From NCBI RefSeq assembly GCF_002734285.1, contig NZ_NSEA01000004.1:1-64000 (forward strand): a stretch of 64,000 bases of DNA. Direction: 5' to 3'. The position numbers were made by a program, and so were the translations under genes. The stretch comes from Fredinandcohnia onubensis. GTDB taxonomy: Bacteria; Bacillota; Bacilli; Bacillales; Bacillaceae_L. The stretch's first letter is position 1; each line of letters starts with the position of its first letter. Below the pieces are notes generated by a model that was not told the origin of the DNA, ran no database searches, and was given only the letters and a program-made list of their open reading frames with translations. Positions 48,906-57,677 of the stretch are shown in pieces.

Positions 48906-49534
48906 ATAAAGAAATAGCAGCACATTTATTAGAAATTGGGGCCGTATTTTTACAACCAAATGAGCCATTCACATGGTCTTCAGGCTTAAAATCTCCTATT
49001 TATTGTGATAATCGAATGACTCTTTCTTTCCCACAGGTACGAAGGGAAATTGCTAAGGGATTATCTGAATTAATTAAAATTCATTATCCTGAGGTCGAAG
49101 TGATTGCTGGAACTGCAACTGCTGGGATCCCTCATGCAGCATGGGTAAGTGATGTATTAAATATCCCAATGTGCTATGTGCGCAGCAAAGCAAAAGCACA
49201 TGGCAAAGGCAATCAAATTGAAGGCAAAGTGGTTAAAGGACAAAAAGTTGTCGTTATTGAAGACCTTATTTCAACGGGGGGTAGTGCCATTACAGCAGCT
49301 GAAGCACTCCGTGAGGCAGGGTGTGAAGTACTAGGTATTGTTGCAATCTTCTCGTATCAACTTCCAGCAGCAACAGCAAGATTAGAAGCAGCAAATATTT
49401 CAGCTCATACCTTAACCGATTATCCAACTTTAATTAATGTTGCACTTGAAAAAAATGTCGTATCTGAAAACGATGTTGAAAGCCTTAAGAGCTGGAGAGA
49501 AAATCCGGTTGACTGGTATACAACTAAAGCATAA
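48902..49534 (+). CDS. pyrE: Orotate phosphoribosyltransferase
   Basis: PyrE makes OMP from orotate and PRPP. The 210-residue protein has the PRPP motif [21 protein letters not shown] (about 116-136, region) and the flexible catalytic loop [15 protein letters not shown]. It overlaps pyrF by 4 bases and is the last gene of the operon; a terminator follows. B. subtilis has a sulphur-assimilation cluster (cysH onward) next, which is missing here. Confidence 0.96.
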   Translation: MNKEIAAHLLEIGAVFLQPNEPFTWSSGLKSPIYCDNRMTLSFPQVRREIAKGLSELIKIHYPEVEVIAGTATAGIPHAAWVSDVLNIPMCYVRSKAKAHGKGNQIEGKVVKGQKVVVIEDLISTGGSAITAAEALREAGCEVLGIVAIFSYQLPAATARLEAANISAHTLTDYPTLINVALEKNVVSENDVESLKSWRENPVDWYTTKA

Positions 49535-49540
49535 TAAACA

Positions 49541-49577
49541 GGCCCTAGGAATCAAGTGATCCTAGGGCATTTATTTT
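49541..49577 (+). terminator. Terminator of the pyr operon
   Basis: GCCCTAGGA pairs with TCCTAGGGC, followed by ATTTATTTTTTT. It also lies between convergent pyrE and rqcH. Confidence 0.88.
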
Positions 49578-49582
49578 TTTAT

Positions 49583-51292
49583 TTACTTTCTTAGATGTAA
49601 AATTAAATCTTCTTGTGGTGTCACATATACGGTTTGTTGATTATCATAGATGACATAGCCAGGCTTTGAACCATTCGGTTTCTTAACATGGCGCACCAGT
49701 GTGTAATCAACCGGTACAGAGGATGAATTTTTTGCTTTACTAAAATACGCTGCAATTGTCGCTGCCTCAAGAATTGTATCTGGTGATGGTTGTTTGCTTC
49801 TAATAATCACATGTGAACCTGGTATGTCCTTGGTATGTAACCATATGTCATCTCTTGCAGCTAGTTTATTTGTTAAATAATCATTTTGTTTATTATTTTT
49901 ACCAACAAGGATTTCTGTCCCGTCACTTGCTACATAGTGCTCAATAGAAGGTTTCATAGGTTTCATCTTCTTATTGCCTTTTTGTTGCTTTTTCTTCAGA
50001 TAACCTTCTTCCATAAGTTCCTCACGAATTTCCTGCAAATCCTTTGGTGCAGCTGATTCGATTTGTTGTAATAAAGACTCGAAATAAGCAATTTCTTCAT
50101 TAGCTTTCGCAATCTCATGTTCTACATAGGAAACTGCATTCTTTGCTTTTTGATACTTTGAAAAATAACTTTGCGCATTTTCAGATGGTGATTTTTGTGG
50201 GTGTAGGGGTATTTTCACCATCTCATTTTCCTCTGAATAGTAATTCAACACTTCAATTTCCTTGTCGCCTCGAGTTATCGCATACATATTCGCTGTCAAA
50301 AGTTCACCAAAGAGCTTATATTTTTCAGCTTTTTCAGATTCGACTAAGGTTGCTTCGAGTTTTTTGATTTTTTTCTCGTTTTTTGTTTTTTCATTATGAA
50401 TAAACCGTTCTAAATCATTGCCTTGCTGCTTAACCCGGTCACGTTCTGCTTTTCCAAAATAAAAACGATCGAGCATTTCACTAATCGTATCAAATGCCTT
50501 TGCCTCACCACCAATATGATGTAACGGAAGGATATAGAAAAAGTCCTTTTGTCCTTTTGTTATGATCTGTGGTGTAATTTGATTTTGTTTAATCGTCGTA
50601 ATCATCGATAAAAAAGGATTAGGTAATGATTTTCGATTAGCTATTCCGGCGCGAAATATAACTTCTCTTGCAAATACAGGGGAGATCCCAGAAAATTTAT
50701 TCACAATCTGTTGATCTAAACGACCAGCATTAAAATCAATTTTCCTCAAGAATGTCTCTTCATCGACTGTAAAAGGATCTATCTTTTCCTGAGCAGGAGG
50801 AAAAACATATGTATACCCTGGTAATACAGTGCGGTGACGATTGACTGCTGGTGAAATATGTTTGATGCTATCAAGGATTGTCTGTTTTTCCGAATCAACG
50901 AGGATGATGTTACTATGTCTACCCATAATTTCTATAATCAGTTGTTTTAAAGAAACATCACCAAGTTCATTACGGCCTTTTATATCAAAAATAATAATCC
51001 TATCCATATCAACCTGACGGATATTTTCGATGATACTGCCTTCTAGATGTTTGCGGAGTAACATACAAAACATCGGCGGCTCATGTGGGTTATCATATAA
51101 CTCATTTGTTACATGGATACGGGCATAACTAGGGTGTGCTGAAAGCAGTAGCTTATGATTCTTTCCATTTGAACGAACCTGAAAGATAAGTTCATTTTTA
51201 TATGGTTGATAGATTTTTGAGATCCTACCACTCTCTAATGTTTTTTGTAATTCATTCACAATTGCATGTGTGAAGATTCCATCGAATGTCAT
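49583..51292 (-). CDS. rqcH: Ribosome quality control protein RqcH (NEMF/Rqc2 family, FbpA-like)
   Basis: RqcH binds obstructed 50S subunits and, with RqcP, directs C-terminal alanine tailing of stalled peptides. The 569-residue protein has an NFACT-N domain with the tRNA-interacting D97/R98 pair (QVDMDRIIIF) at the same numbers as in B. subtilis, then helix-hairpin-helix segments. A long coiled coil spans about 290-430, and the NFACT-R domain follows near the C-terminus (ILVGKNNKQNDYLTNKLA and DIWLHTKDIPGSHVII). It is the only minus-strand gene. AGAGGAAA precedes the ATG. YlmH, another quality-control factor, lies in the same window. Confidence 0.94.
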   Translation of the reverse strand: MTFDGIFTHAIVNELQKTLESGRISKIYQPYKNELIFQVRSNGKNHKLLLSAHPSYARIHVTNELYDNPHEPPMFCMLLRKHLEGSIIENIRQVDMDRIIIFDIKGRNELGDVSLKQLIIEIMGRHSNIILVDSEKQTILDSIKHISPAVNRHRTVLPGYTYVFPPAQEKIDPFTVDEETFLRKIDFNAGRLDQQIVNKFSGISPVFAREVIFRAGIANRKSLPNPFLSMITTIKQNQITPQIITKGQKDFFYILPLHHIGGEAKAFDTISEMLDRFYFGKAERDRVKQQGNDLERFIHNEKTKNEKKIKKLEATLVESEKAEKYKLFGELLTANMYAITRGDKEIEVLNYYSEENEMVKIPLHPQKSPSENAQSYFSKYQKAKNAVSYVEHEIAKANEEIAYFESLLQQIESAAPKDLQEIREELMEEGYLKKKQQKGNKKMKPMKPSIEHYVASDGTEILVGKNNKQNDYLTNKLAARDDIWLHTKDIPGSHVIIRSKQPSPDTILEAATIAAYFSKAKNSSSVPVDYTLVRHVKKPNGSKPGYVIYDNQQTVYVTPQEDLILHLRK

Positions 51293-51382
51293 ACGTGTTT
51301 CCTCTTTTCCATATCAATAGAAGACAAGGTCTTCTAGTTCCTCTTCAATGTTATTGTACCAATAAATAGGTAACTTAGAAAA

Positions 51383-51411
51383 AGTATAGCATTTTTTGGG
51401 ACGAGACTGAA
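51383..51411 (-). promoter_or_regulatory. Probable promoter of rqcH
   Basis: On the minus strand, TTCAGT and TATACT are 17 bp apart, with TGC before the -10 (extended -10). The -35 is weak. It lies about 90 bases upstream of the rqcH start. Confidence 0.42.
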
Positions 51412-51462
51412 TAAGCTTTCAAAGAGATATATGATTTAATGTGAGGGGTGTGTAAAAGACGG

Positions 51463-54153
51463 ATGAAGTGGTATGAGCTTAGATCAGAAGAGGTCGAAAA
51501 AAAAGTTAATACAAGCCTTTCTCATGGTCTTTCCGACCAAGAAGTAAAGCAGCGACAAAAGCAATTTGGATATAATGAATTGAAGGAAGCCGAACGCCCT
51601 TCAGCAATTTTGCTTTTTTTAGCTCAGTTTAAGGACTTTATGGTTCTTGTATTACTTGCCGCAACCTTGATCTCCGGGTTGTTAGGGGAATACATTGATG
51701 CTATCGCAATTATGGCCATTGTTTTAATTAATGGATTTTTAGGTTTTTTCCAAGAACGAAAAGCAGAAAAATCGCTTCAAGCCTTAAAGGAACTCTCTGC
51801 ACCACAGGTAAATGTTTTTCGAAGTAATGAATGGGGTCGTGTTCTTTCAAAGGAACTCGTTATAGGGGATATCATTAAATTTACCAGTGGTGATCGTATT
51901 GGTGCAGATGTACGTTTAATTGATGTGAAAAGCTTAGAAATTGAAGAATCCGCGCTTACAGGGGAGTCTGTTCCTGTTACAAAGCATGTTGAACCGATTC
52001 GTGACGGTGATGTCTCACTTGGTGACCAAGAAAATATGGCATTTATGGGAACGATGGTTACACGTGGTAGTGGCGTAGGTATCGTAGTAGGAACTGGTAT
52101 GAATACAGCGATGGGCCAAATCGCAGAACTTCTTCAATCGGCCGAAGCGATGATTACTCCATTGCAAAGAAGGTTGGAACAATTAGGTAAGGTTTTAATT
52201 ACCGTTGCCTTAATTTTAACTCTCTTAGTTGTAGTGGTAGGTGTTATCAATGGACATGAGCTTTATGAAATGTTCTTAGCGGGAGTTTCATTGGCTGTTG
52301 CTGCCATACCTGAAGGATTGCCGGCAATTGTTACTGTTGCGCTATCTTTAGGTGTTCAAAGAATGATTAAGAAGAACGCAATTGTCAGACGCTTGCCTGC
52401 TGTTGAAACTTTGGGTTGTGCCTCGGTCATTTGCTCAGATAAAACAGGAACGATGACTCAAAACAAAATGACGGTTACACATCTTTGGTCTGGTGGCAAA
52501 ACTTGGTCTGTTTCCGGTACAGGCTATGATGTAGATGGGAAGTTTTTCTTGGGAGATAGAGAAATCAAACCATCAGAACATAAGACTCTTCAACAATTAT
52601 TAACTTTTGGAGTGTTGTGTAATAATGCATCATTAAAGCAGAAGGATGATGATATTATCCTTGATGGAGACCCGACTGAAGGAGCTTTACTTGTTGCAGG
52701 TATTAAGGCGGGACTTACGAATCAATTATTAGCAGAGCAATTTGATATTGTAGAAGAGTTCCCATTTGATTCTGCAAGAAAAATGATGAGTGTCATTGTA
52801 AAAGATAGAGCTGGAAATCAATTTGTTGTTACAAAGGGTGCACCTGACGTATTACTAGGTGTGAGTAAATCGGTCCTTTGGGATAATAAACAGCAACCAT
52901 TAACAGCAGGATACGAGAATGAGATTAAGGACGCGATTGAGGGCTTAGCCTCGGATGCTCTTCGTACGATTGCAGTTGGCTTTAAACAATTACGGCCTAA
53001 TCAAAAGTTAGTGTCGGAAAGCGAAGCCGAAAGCGAGTTAACCTTTATTGGGATTCAAGGAATGATCGATCCACCAAGACCAGAAGTAAAAGATGCAGTT
53101 AAAGAGTGTAAAGATGCTGGGATTAAGACGGTTATGATAACAGGAGACCATCTTATTACAGCAAAAGCGATTGCTACACAACTTGGCATTCTACCTCCAG
53201 GGGGTAAAGTGTTAGATGGATATGCTCTTTCAAAAATGGATGTAGAAGAGCTAGAGGAAATCGTCGATGATGTCTATGTATATGCAAGGGTGTCACCTGA
53301 ACATAAATTAAAAATCGTAAAAGCTCTTCAAAGCAGGGGACATATTGTTGCGATGACAGGTGATGGTGTAAATGATGCGCCTGCGATTAAAGCATCGGAT
53401 ATCGGTATTGCGATGGGCATTACAGGTACAGATGTAGCAAAAGAAGCATCATCATTAGTATTACTTGATGATAACTTTGCGACAATTAAAGCAGCTATAA
53501 AAGAAGGCCGAAATATCTATGAAAATATTAGAAAGTTTATCCGATATTTATTAGCTTCTAATGTGGGTGAAATACTTGTTATGTTATTTGCGATGCTAAT
53601 GGGCTTACCATTACCACTCGTACCAATCCAAATTCTTTGGGTTAACCTGGTAACGGATGGATTACCAGCAATGGCGCTTGGACTTGATCAACCAGAGGGG
53701 AACTTGATGAAACATGGCCCACGCCATCCAAAAGAAGGGGTTTTTGCAAGAGGATTGGGCTGGAAAATTGTCAGCCGCGGCTTTTTAATTGGGATAGCAA
53801 CCCTGGCAGCCTTTATGGTTGTCTATCACAGGGATCCAAGCAATCTCGGATATGCCCAAACCATTGCGTTTGCAACACTTGTAATGGCACAGCTTATCCA
53901 TGTATTTGATTGTCGTAGTGAACGGTCTATTTTTCACCGGAATCCATTCCAAAATATGTACTTAGTATGGGCGGTCATTTCATCTATCGTATTAATGTTA
54001 ATTGTGATTTACTATCCACCATTACAACCGGTCTTCAAGACATACGCAATTGAACCAAGAGATTGGCTCCTAGTTCTAGGAATGTCTGCAATTCCAACAT
54101 TCCTTTTAGCAGGATCATTATTAACAAACAAGCGTTCTACAGCTCGTGCATAA
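51463..54153 (+). CDS. yloB: P-type calcium-transporting ATPase (YloB, type IIA)
   Basis: This is a SERCA-like Ca2+ pump of the cytoplasmic membrane. The 896-residue protein has the actuator motif LTGESVPV, the membrane calcium-site segment AAIPEGLPAIVT, and the phosphorylation motif SDKTGTMTQ with D326. TGDGVNDAPAIK completes the P-domain, and about ten membrane helices are predicted. It is highly similar to B. subtilis YloB, whose expression is linked to sporulation and calcium. ATG 51463 gives the matching N-terminus; a GTG five codons earlier overlaps the GAGGGGTG Shine-Dalgarno. It diverges from rqcH. Confidence 0.95.
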   Translation: MKWYELRSEEVEKKVNTSLSHGLSDQEVKQRQKQFGYNELKEAERPSAILLFLAQFKDFMVLVLLAATLISGLLGEYIDAIAIMAIVLINGFLGFFQERKAEKSLQALKELSAPQVNVFRSNEWGRVLSKELVIGDIIKFTSGDRIGADVRLIDVKSLEIEESALTGESVPVTKHVEPIRDGDVSLGDQENMAFMGTMVTRGSGVGIVVGTGMNTAMGQIAELLQSAEAMITPLQRRLEQLGKVLITVALILTLLVVVVGVINGHELYEMFLAGVSLAVAAIPEGLPAIVTVALSLGVQRMIKKNAIVRRLPAVETLGCASVICSDKTGTMTQNKMTVTHLWSGGKTWSVSGTGYDVDGKFFLGDREIKPSEHKTLQQLLTFGVLCNNASLKQKDDDIILDGDPTEGALLVAGIKAGLTNQLLAEQFDIVEEFPFDSARKMMSVIVKDRAGNQFVVTKGAPDVLLGVSKSVLWDNKQQPLTAGYENEIKDAIEGLASDALRTIAVGFKQLRPNQKLVSESEAESELTFIGIQGMIDPPRPEVKDAVKECKDAGIKTVMITGDHLITAKAIATQLGILPPGGKVLDGYALSKMDVEELEEIVDDVYVYARVSPEHKLKIVKALQSRGHIVAMTGDGVNDAPAIKASDIGIAMGITGTDVAKEASSLVLLDDNFATIKAAIKEGRNIYENIRKFIRYLLASNVGEILVMLFAMLMGLPLPLVPIQILWVNLVTDGLPAMALGLDQPEGNLMKHGPRHPKEGVFARGLGWKIVSRGFLIGIATLAAFMVVYHRDPSNLGYAQTIAFATLVMAQLIHVFDCRSERSIFHRNPFQNMYLVWAVISSIVLMLIVIYYPPLQPVFKTYAIEPRDWLLVLGMSAIPTFLLAGSLLTNKRSTARA

Positions 54154-54198
54154 AGTGTAAGGCTTGGATTTTAGTTACAAAACTATGTTATAATTCAT

Positions 54199-54236
54199 GA
54201 GGTAATGGAGTATGCACTCTATTACCTTTTTTCTTT
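54199..54236 (+). terminator. Terminator of yloB
   Basis: GGTAATGGAGT pairs with ACTCTATTACC around ATGC, followed by six T. Confidence 0.88.
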
Positions 54237-54353
54237 TTTGTTGAAATCTTTAAAAACTACTCGATTTTAGAAATCAATGGTAAAATAAGTATAGAATGAA
54301 GAAATTTTATCTATAAAGTAATGTCTCTTTTATGTTAGATTGGAAGTGAAAAG

Positions 54354-55229
54354 ATGATAGCAAGTATGACAGGTTATGGTCGTGCCAATAAGGAATTGGA
54401 TGGCTACGCCGTTCATGTTGAACTGAAATCTGTAAACCATCGATTCTGTGAAATCAATATAAGATTACCTAGACAACTACTGTTTCTTGAGGATAAAATA
54501 AAAAAAGCGATATTAGAGCATGTAAAAAGAGGTCGTGTCGAAGTATTTTTAAATATTGAAGGTGAAGGACTAGTTACGAAAGCAATTTCCATTGACTGGG
54601 ATTTATTAGAAGAGCTCGTTTCAACAACCAAAGTCATCCAAGAAAAATACCAACTTAGTGATCAAATTACTTCACAGCAGCTACTTTCAAACGAAAATAT
54701 TCTTTCTATTGAAGAGAAGGAAATGGAGAATAATGAACTGGAATCAACGGTTCTTGAGGTGATTCAAAGTGCTACACTCCAATTAAAACAAATGAGGGAA
54801 GCTGAAGGAAAGACATTAATTGAAGTGATCTTCTCCTTTCTCGACCTAGTTGTAGAAAATGTACATACTATTAAAGAATATGCACCAATTGTGGTTACTC
54901 AGTATCGGGATCGTATTGAGAATAGGATCAAAGAATATGTGGGCAATGAATTTGATGAAAATCGTATTCTCACGGAGGTCGCTCTATTTGCGGAAAAAGC
55001 TGATATCAGTGAAGAACTGACCCGTCTCGAAAGTCATATTAGTCAGTTTAAAGAAACTGTAAGTACGAATGAACCTATTGGTCGAAAACTCGATTTTATC
55101 GTTCAAGAAATGAATAGGGAAACCAACACAATCGGTTCAAAGGCGAATGATCCTACGATTGCAAAACATGTAGTGGAGATAAAAAGTTTACTAGAGAAAA
55201 TAAAAGAGCAAGTTCAAAATATTGAATAA
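54354..55229 (+). CDS. yloC: YicC/YloC family endoribonuclease
   Basis: The 291-residue protein belongs to the YicC family, recently shown to be endoribonucleases. It begins with the conserved MTGYGRA motif and LKSVNHRFCEINIRLPR (about 26-42). A helical middle and the C-terminal DUF1732 segment GRKLDFIVQEMNRETNTIGSKAND (about 243-266, region) follow. Its target RNAs are not known from sequence. It starts the conserved yloC-remA-gmk-rpoZ block. Confidence 0.92.
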   Translation: MIASMTGYGRANKELDGYAVHVELKSVNHRFCEINIRLPRQLLFLEDKIKKAILEHVKRGRVEVFLNIEGEGLVTKAISIDWDLLEELVSTTKVIQEKYQLSDQITSQQLLSNENILSIEEKEMENNELESTVLEVIQSATLQLKQMREAEGKTLIEVIFSFLDLVVENVHTIKEYAPIVVTQYRDRIENRIKEYVGNEFDENRILTEVALFAEKADISEELTRLESHISQFKETVSTNEPIGRKLDFIVQEMNRETNTIGSKANDPTIAKHVVEIKSLLEKIKEQVQNIE

Positions 55230-55289
55230 GCTTGATTATAAAGCCATTATCACGGCAAAAATAGAGGGGTACTTATTGGGGGAGTTTAC

Positions 55290-55553
55290 GTGCAAATCAA
55301 ATTAATAAATATCGGATTCGGGAATATTGTCTCGGCCAACAGAATTATATCGATTGTGAGTCCCGAATCTGCTCCGATTAAACGAATCATTCAAGACGCT
55401 CGTGATCGAGGAATGCTCATTGATGCTACATACGGAAGAAGAACCCGTGCGGTTATGATTATGGATAGTGACCATATTATACTATCCGCAGTCCAGCCAG
55501 AGACGGTTGCACAGAGACTTTCAAAAGAAGATGAGCTAACAGACGAAGGGTAG
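55290..55553 (+). CDS. remA: Extracellular matrix regulatory protein RemA (YlzA, DUF370)
   Basis: RemA is a small DNA-binding activator of biofilm matrix and osmoprotection genes in B. subtilis, forming ring-like oligomers. The 87-residue protein is almost identical to B. subtilis RemA over [13 protein letters not shown] and [19 protein letters not shown]. The arginine-rich segment probably contacts DNA. The start is GTG with GGGGGAG upstream. gmk begins 12 bases after the stop. Confidence 0.96.
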   Translation: MQIKLINIGFGNIVSANRIISIVSPESAPIKRIIQDARDRGMLIDATYGRRTRAVMIMDSDHIILSAVQPETVAQRLSKEDELTDEG

Positions 55554-56183
<630 letters not shown>

Positions 56184-56417
56184 ATGTTAAATCCATCTAT
56201 TGACTCATTATTAAATAAATTGAATTCCAAGTATACACTTGTAACTGTTGCATCAAAAAGGGCAAGAGAAATGCAAGAGAAGAATAATGGAATGGTACAG
56301 AAGCCTGTATCTTTTAAATCAGTTGGTAAAGCATTAGAAGAAATTGATGCCGGTTTACTTTATTATTCGACTGATAAGAAAACCGATGTTGATACAACAC
56401 CAACAATTACTGAATAA
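56184..56417 (+). CDS. rpoZ: RNA polymerase omega subunit
   Basis: Omega helps RNA polymerase assembly and stability. The 77-residue protein has the conserved core [24 protein letters not shown] and KALEEIDAG. The ATG directly follows the gmk stop codon, so translation is coupled. It is a little longer at the C-terminus than B. subtilis omega (67 residues). A terminator follows. Confidence 0.94.
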   Translation: MLNPSIDSLLNKLNSKYTLVTVASKRAREMQEKNNGMVQKPVSFKSVGKALEEIDAGLLYYSTDKKTDVDTTPTITE

Positions 56418-56421
56418 CCAA

Positions 56422-56456
56422 AAATAACAACCTCTCATGTAGGTTGTTATTTTTTT
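56422..56456 (+). terminator. Terminator of rpoZ
   Basis: AATAACAACCT pairs with AGGTTGTTATT, followed by a T run. Confidence 0.9.
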
Positions 56457-56474
56457 AAGAAATGGGGGATTCAA

Positions 56475-57677
56475 GTGCTAAATAAAAAAATATTACTATG
56501 CGTGAGTGGTGGGATTGCGGTATACAAGGCGGTAGCTTTGACAAGCAAGTTGACCCAAGCAGGAGCTCAAGTAAAAGTAATCATGAGCGAATCTGCAATG
56601 AAATTTGTTACACCATTAACATTCCAAGCTTTATCAAGGAATGATGTTTATTTTGATACATTTGATGAAAAAGATTCGGCTGTTATTGCCCATATCGATC
56701 TTGCAGATTGGGCCGATTTAGTTATAGTTGCACCTGCAACAGCAAATATAATCGGCAAACTCGCAAATGGAATTGCAGACAATATGATCACGACAACATT
56801 GCTTGCAACTACAGCCCCTGTATGGATTGCTCCTGCAATGAATGTTCATATGTATGATCATCCTGCTGTAAAACGAAATATCGAAATCTTAGCTCGGGAT
56901 GGATATCAATTTATTGAACCTTCTGAAGGGTATTTGGCATGTGGGTATGTTGGAAAAGGACGCCTTGAAGAGCCGGAAAAAATTGTTGAACTTATTACTG
57001 CTCATTTTTCTGAAAAACCAATTTTATACGGTAAAAGGGTCTTAATAACTGCTGGGCCAACACGTGAGAAACTTGACCCTGTCCGATTCTTCACAAATCG
57101 TTCAACCGGTAAAATGGGGTATGCTCTAGCAGAGGCTGCAGGTAAAGCGGGTGCAGAAGTAACCTTGATTTCTGGACCGACTAATCTTCCAGTTCCACCT
57201 AATGTTAGGGTGATTTCAGTTGAATCTGCAGAAGAGATGTTTACACAAGTGATGTCCCACTATCAACAAAGTGATATTGTCATAAAATCTGCAGCTGTTG
57301 CGGATTATCGTCCTAAGCATGTCTATGATGGAAAAATGAAAAAGAAAACGGGAGACCTTGTCCTAGAACTAGAAAGAACAACAGATATATTAAAAACGTT
57401 AGGAGAAAAAAAGGATCATCAATTATTAATTGGTTTTGCTGCTGAAACAGATAATATAGAGGAATATGCAAAACGTAAACTATCCTCGAAAAAACTTGAC
57501 ATGATTGTTGCAAATAATGTGACGACACAAGGTGCGGGTTTCGGTACTGATACAAATTTAGTAACGCTTTATAAGAAGGATGGGACACATAAAGATTTGC
57601 CGATGATGACTAAACTAGAAGTTGCAAAAGCAATTCTTCAAGAAGTGAAAAAATTCTTGGATGGCGATAATAAATGA
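56475..57677 (+). CDS. coaBC: Bifunctional phosphopantothenoylcysteine decarboxylase/synthetase CoaBC
   Basis: CoaBC makes 4'-phosphopantetheine from phosphopantothenate and cysteine for CoA synthesis. The 400-residue protein has the N-terminal flavin decarboxylase with PAMNVHMYDHP (about 115-125) and the substrate-flap cysteine in LACGYVGKGRL. The C-terminal synthetase has ITAGPTREKLDPVRFFTN (about 190-207), STGKMG and KSAAVADYRP. The start is GTG with a GGGGG-type site. The last ATGA is shared with priA. Confidence 0.95.
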   Translation: MLNKKILLCVSGGIAVYKAVALTSKLTQAGAQVKVIMSESAMKFVTPLTFQALSRNDVYFDTFDEKDSAVIAHIDLADWADLVIVAPATANIIGKLANGIADNMITTTLLATTAPVWIAPAMNVHMYDHPAVKRNIEILARDGYQFIEPSEGYLACGYVGKGRLEEPEKIVELITAHFSEKPILYGKRVLITAGPTREKLDPVRFFTNRSTGKMGYALAEAAGKAGAEVTLISGPTNLPVPPNVRVISVESAEEMFTQVMSHYQQSDIVIKSAAVADYRPKHVYDGKMKKKTGDLVLELERTTDILKTLGEKKDHQLLIGFAAETDNIEEYAKRKLSSKKLDMIVANNVTTQGAGFGTDTNLVTLYKKDGTHKDLPMMTKLEVAKAILQEVKKFLDGDNK

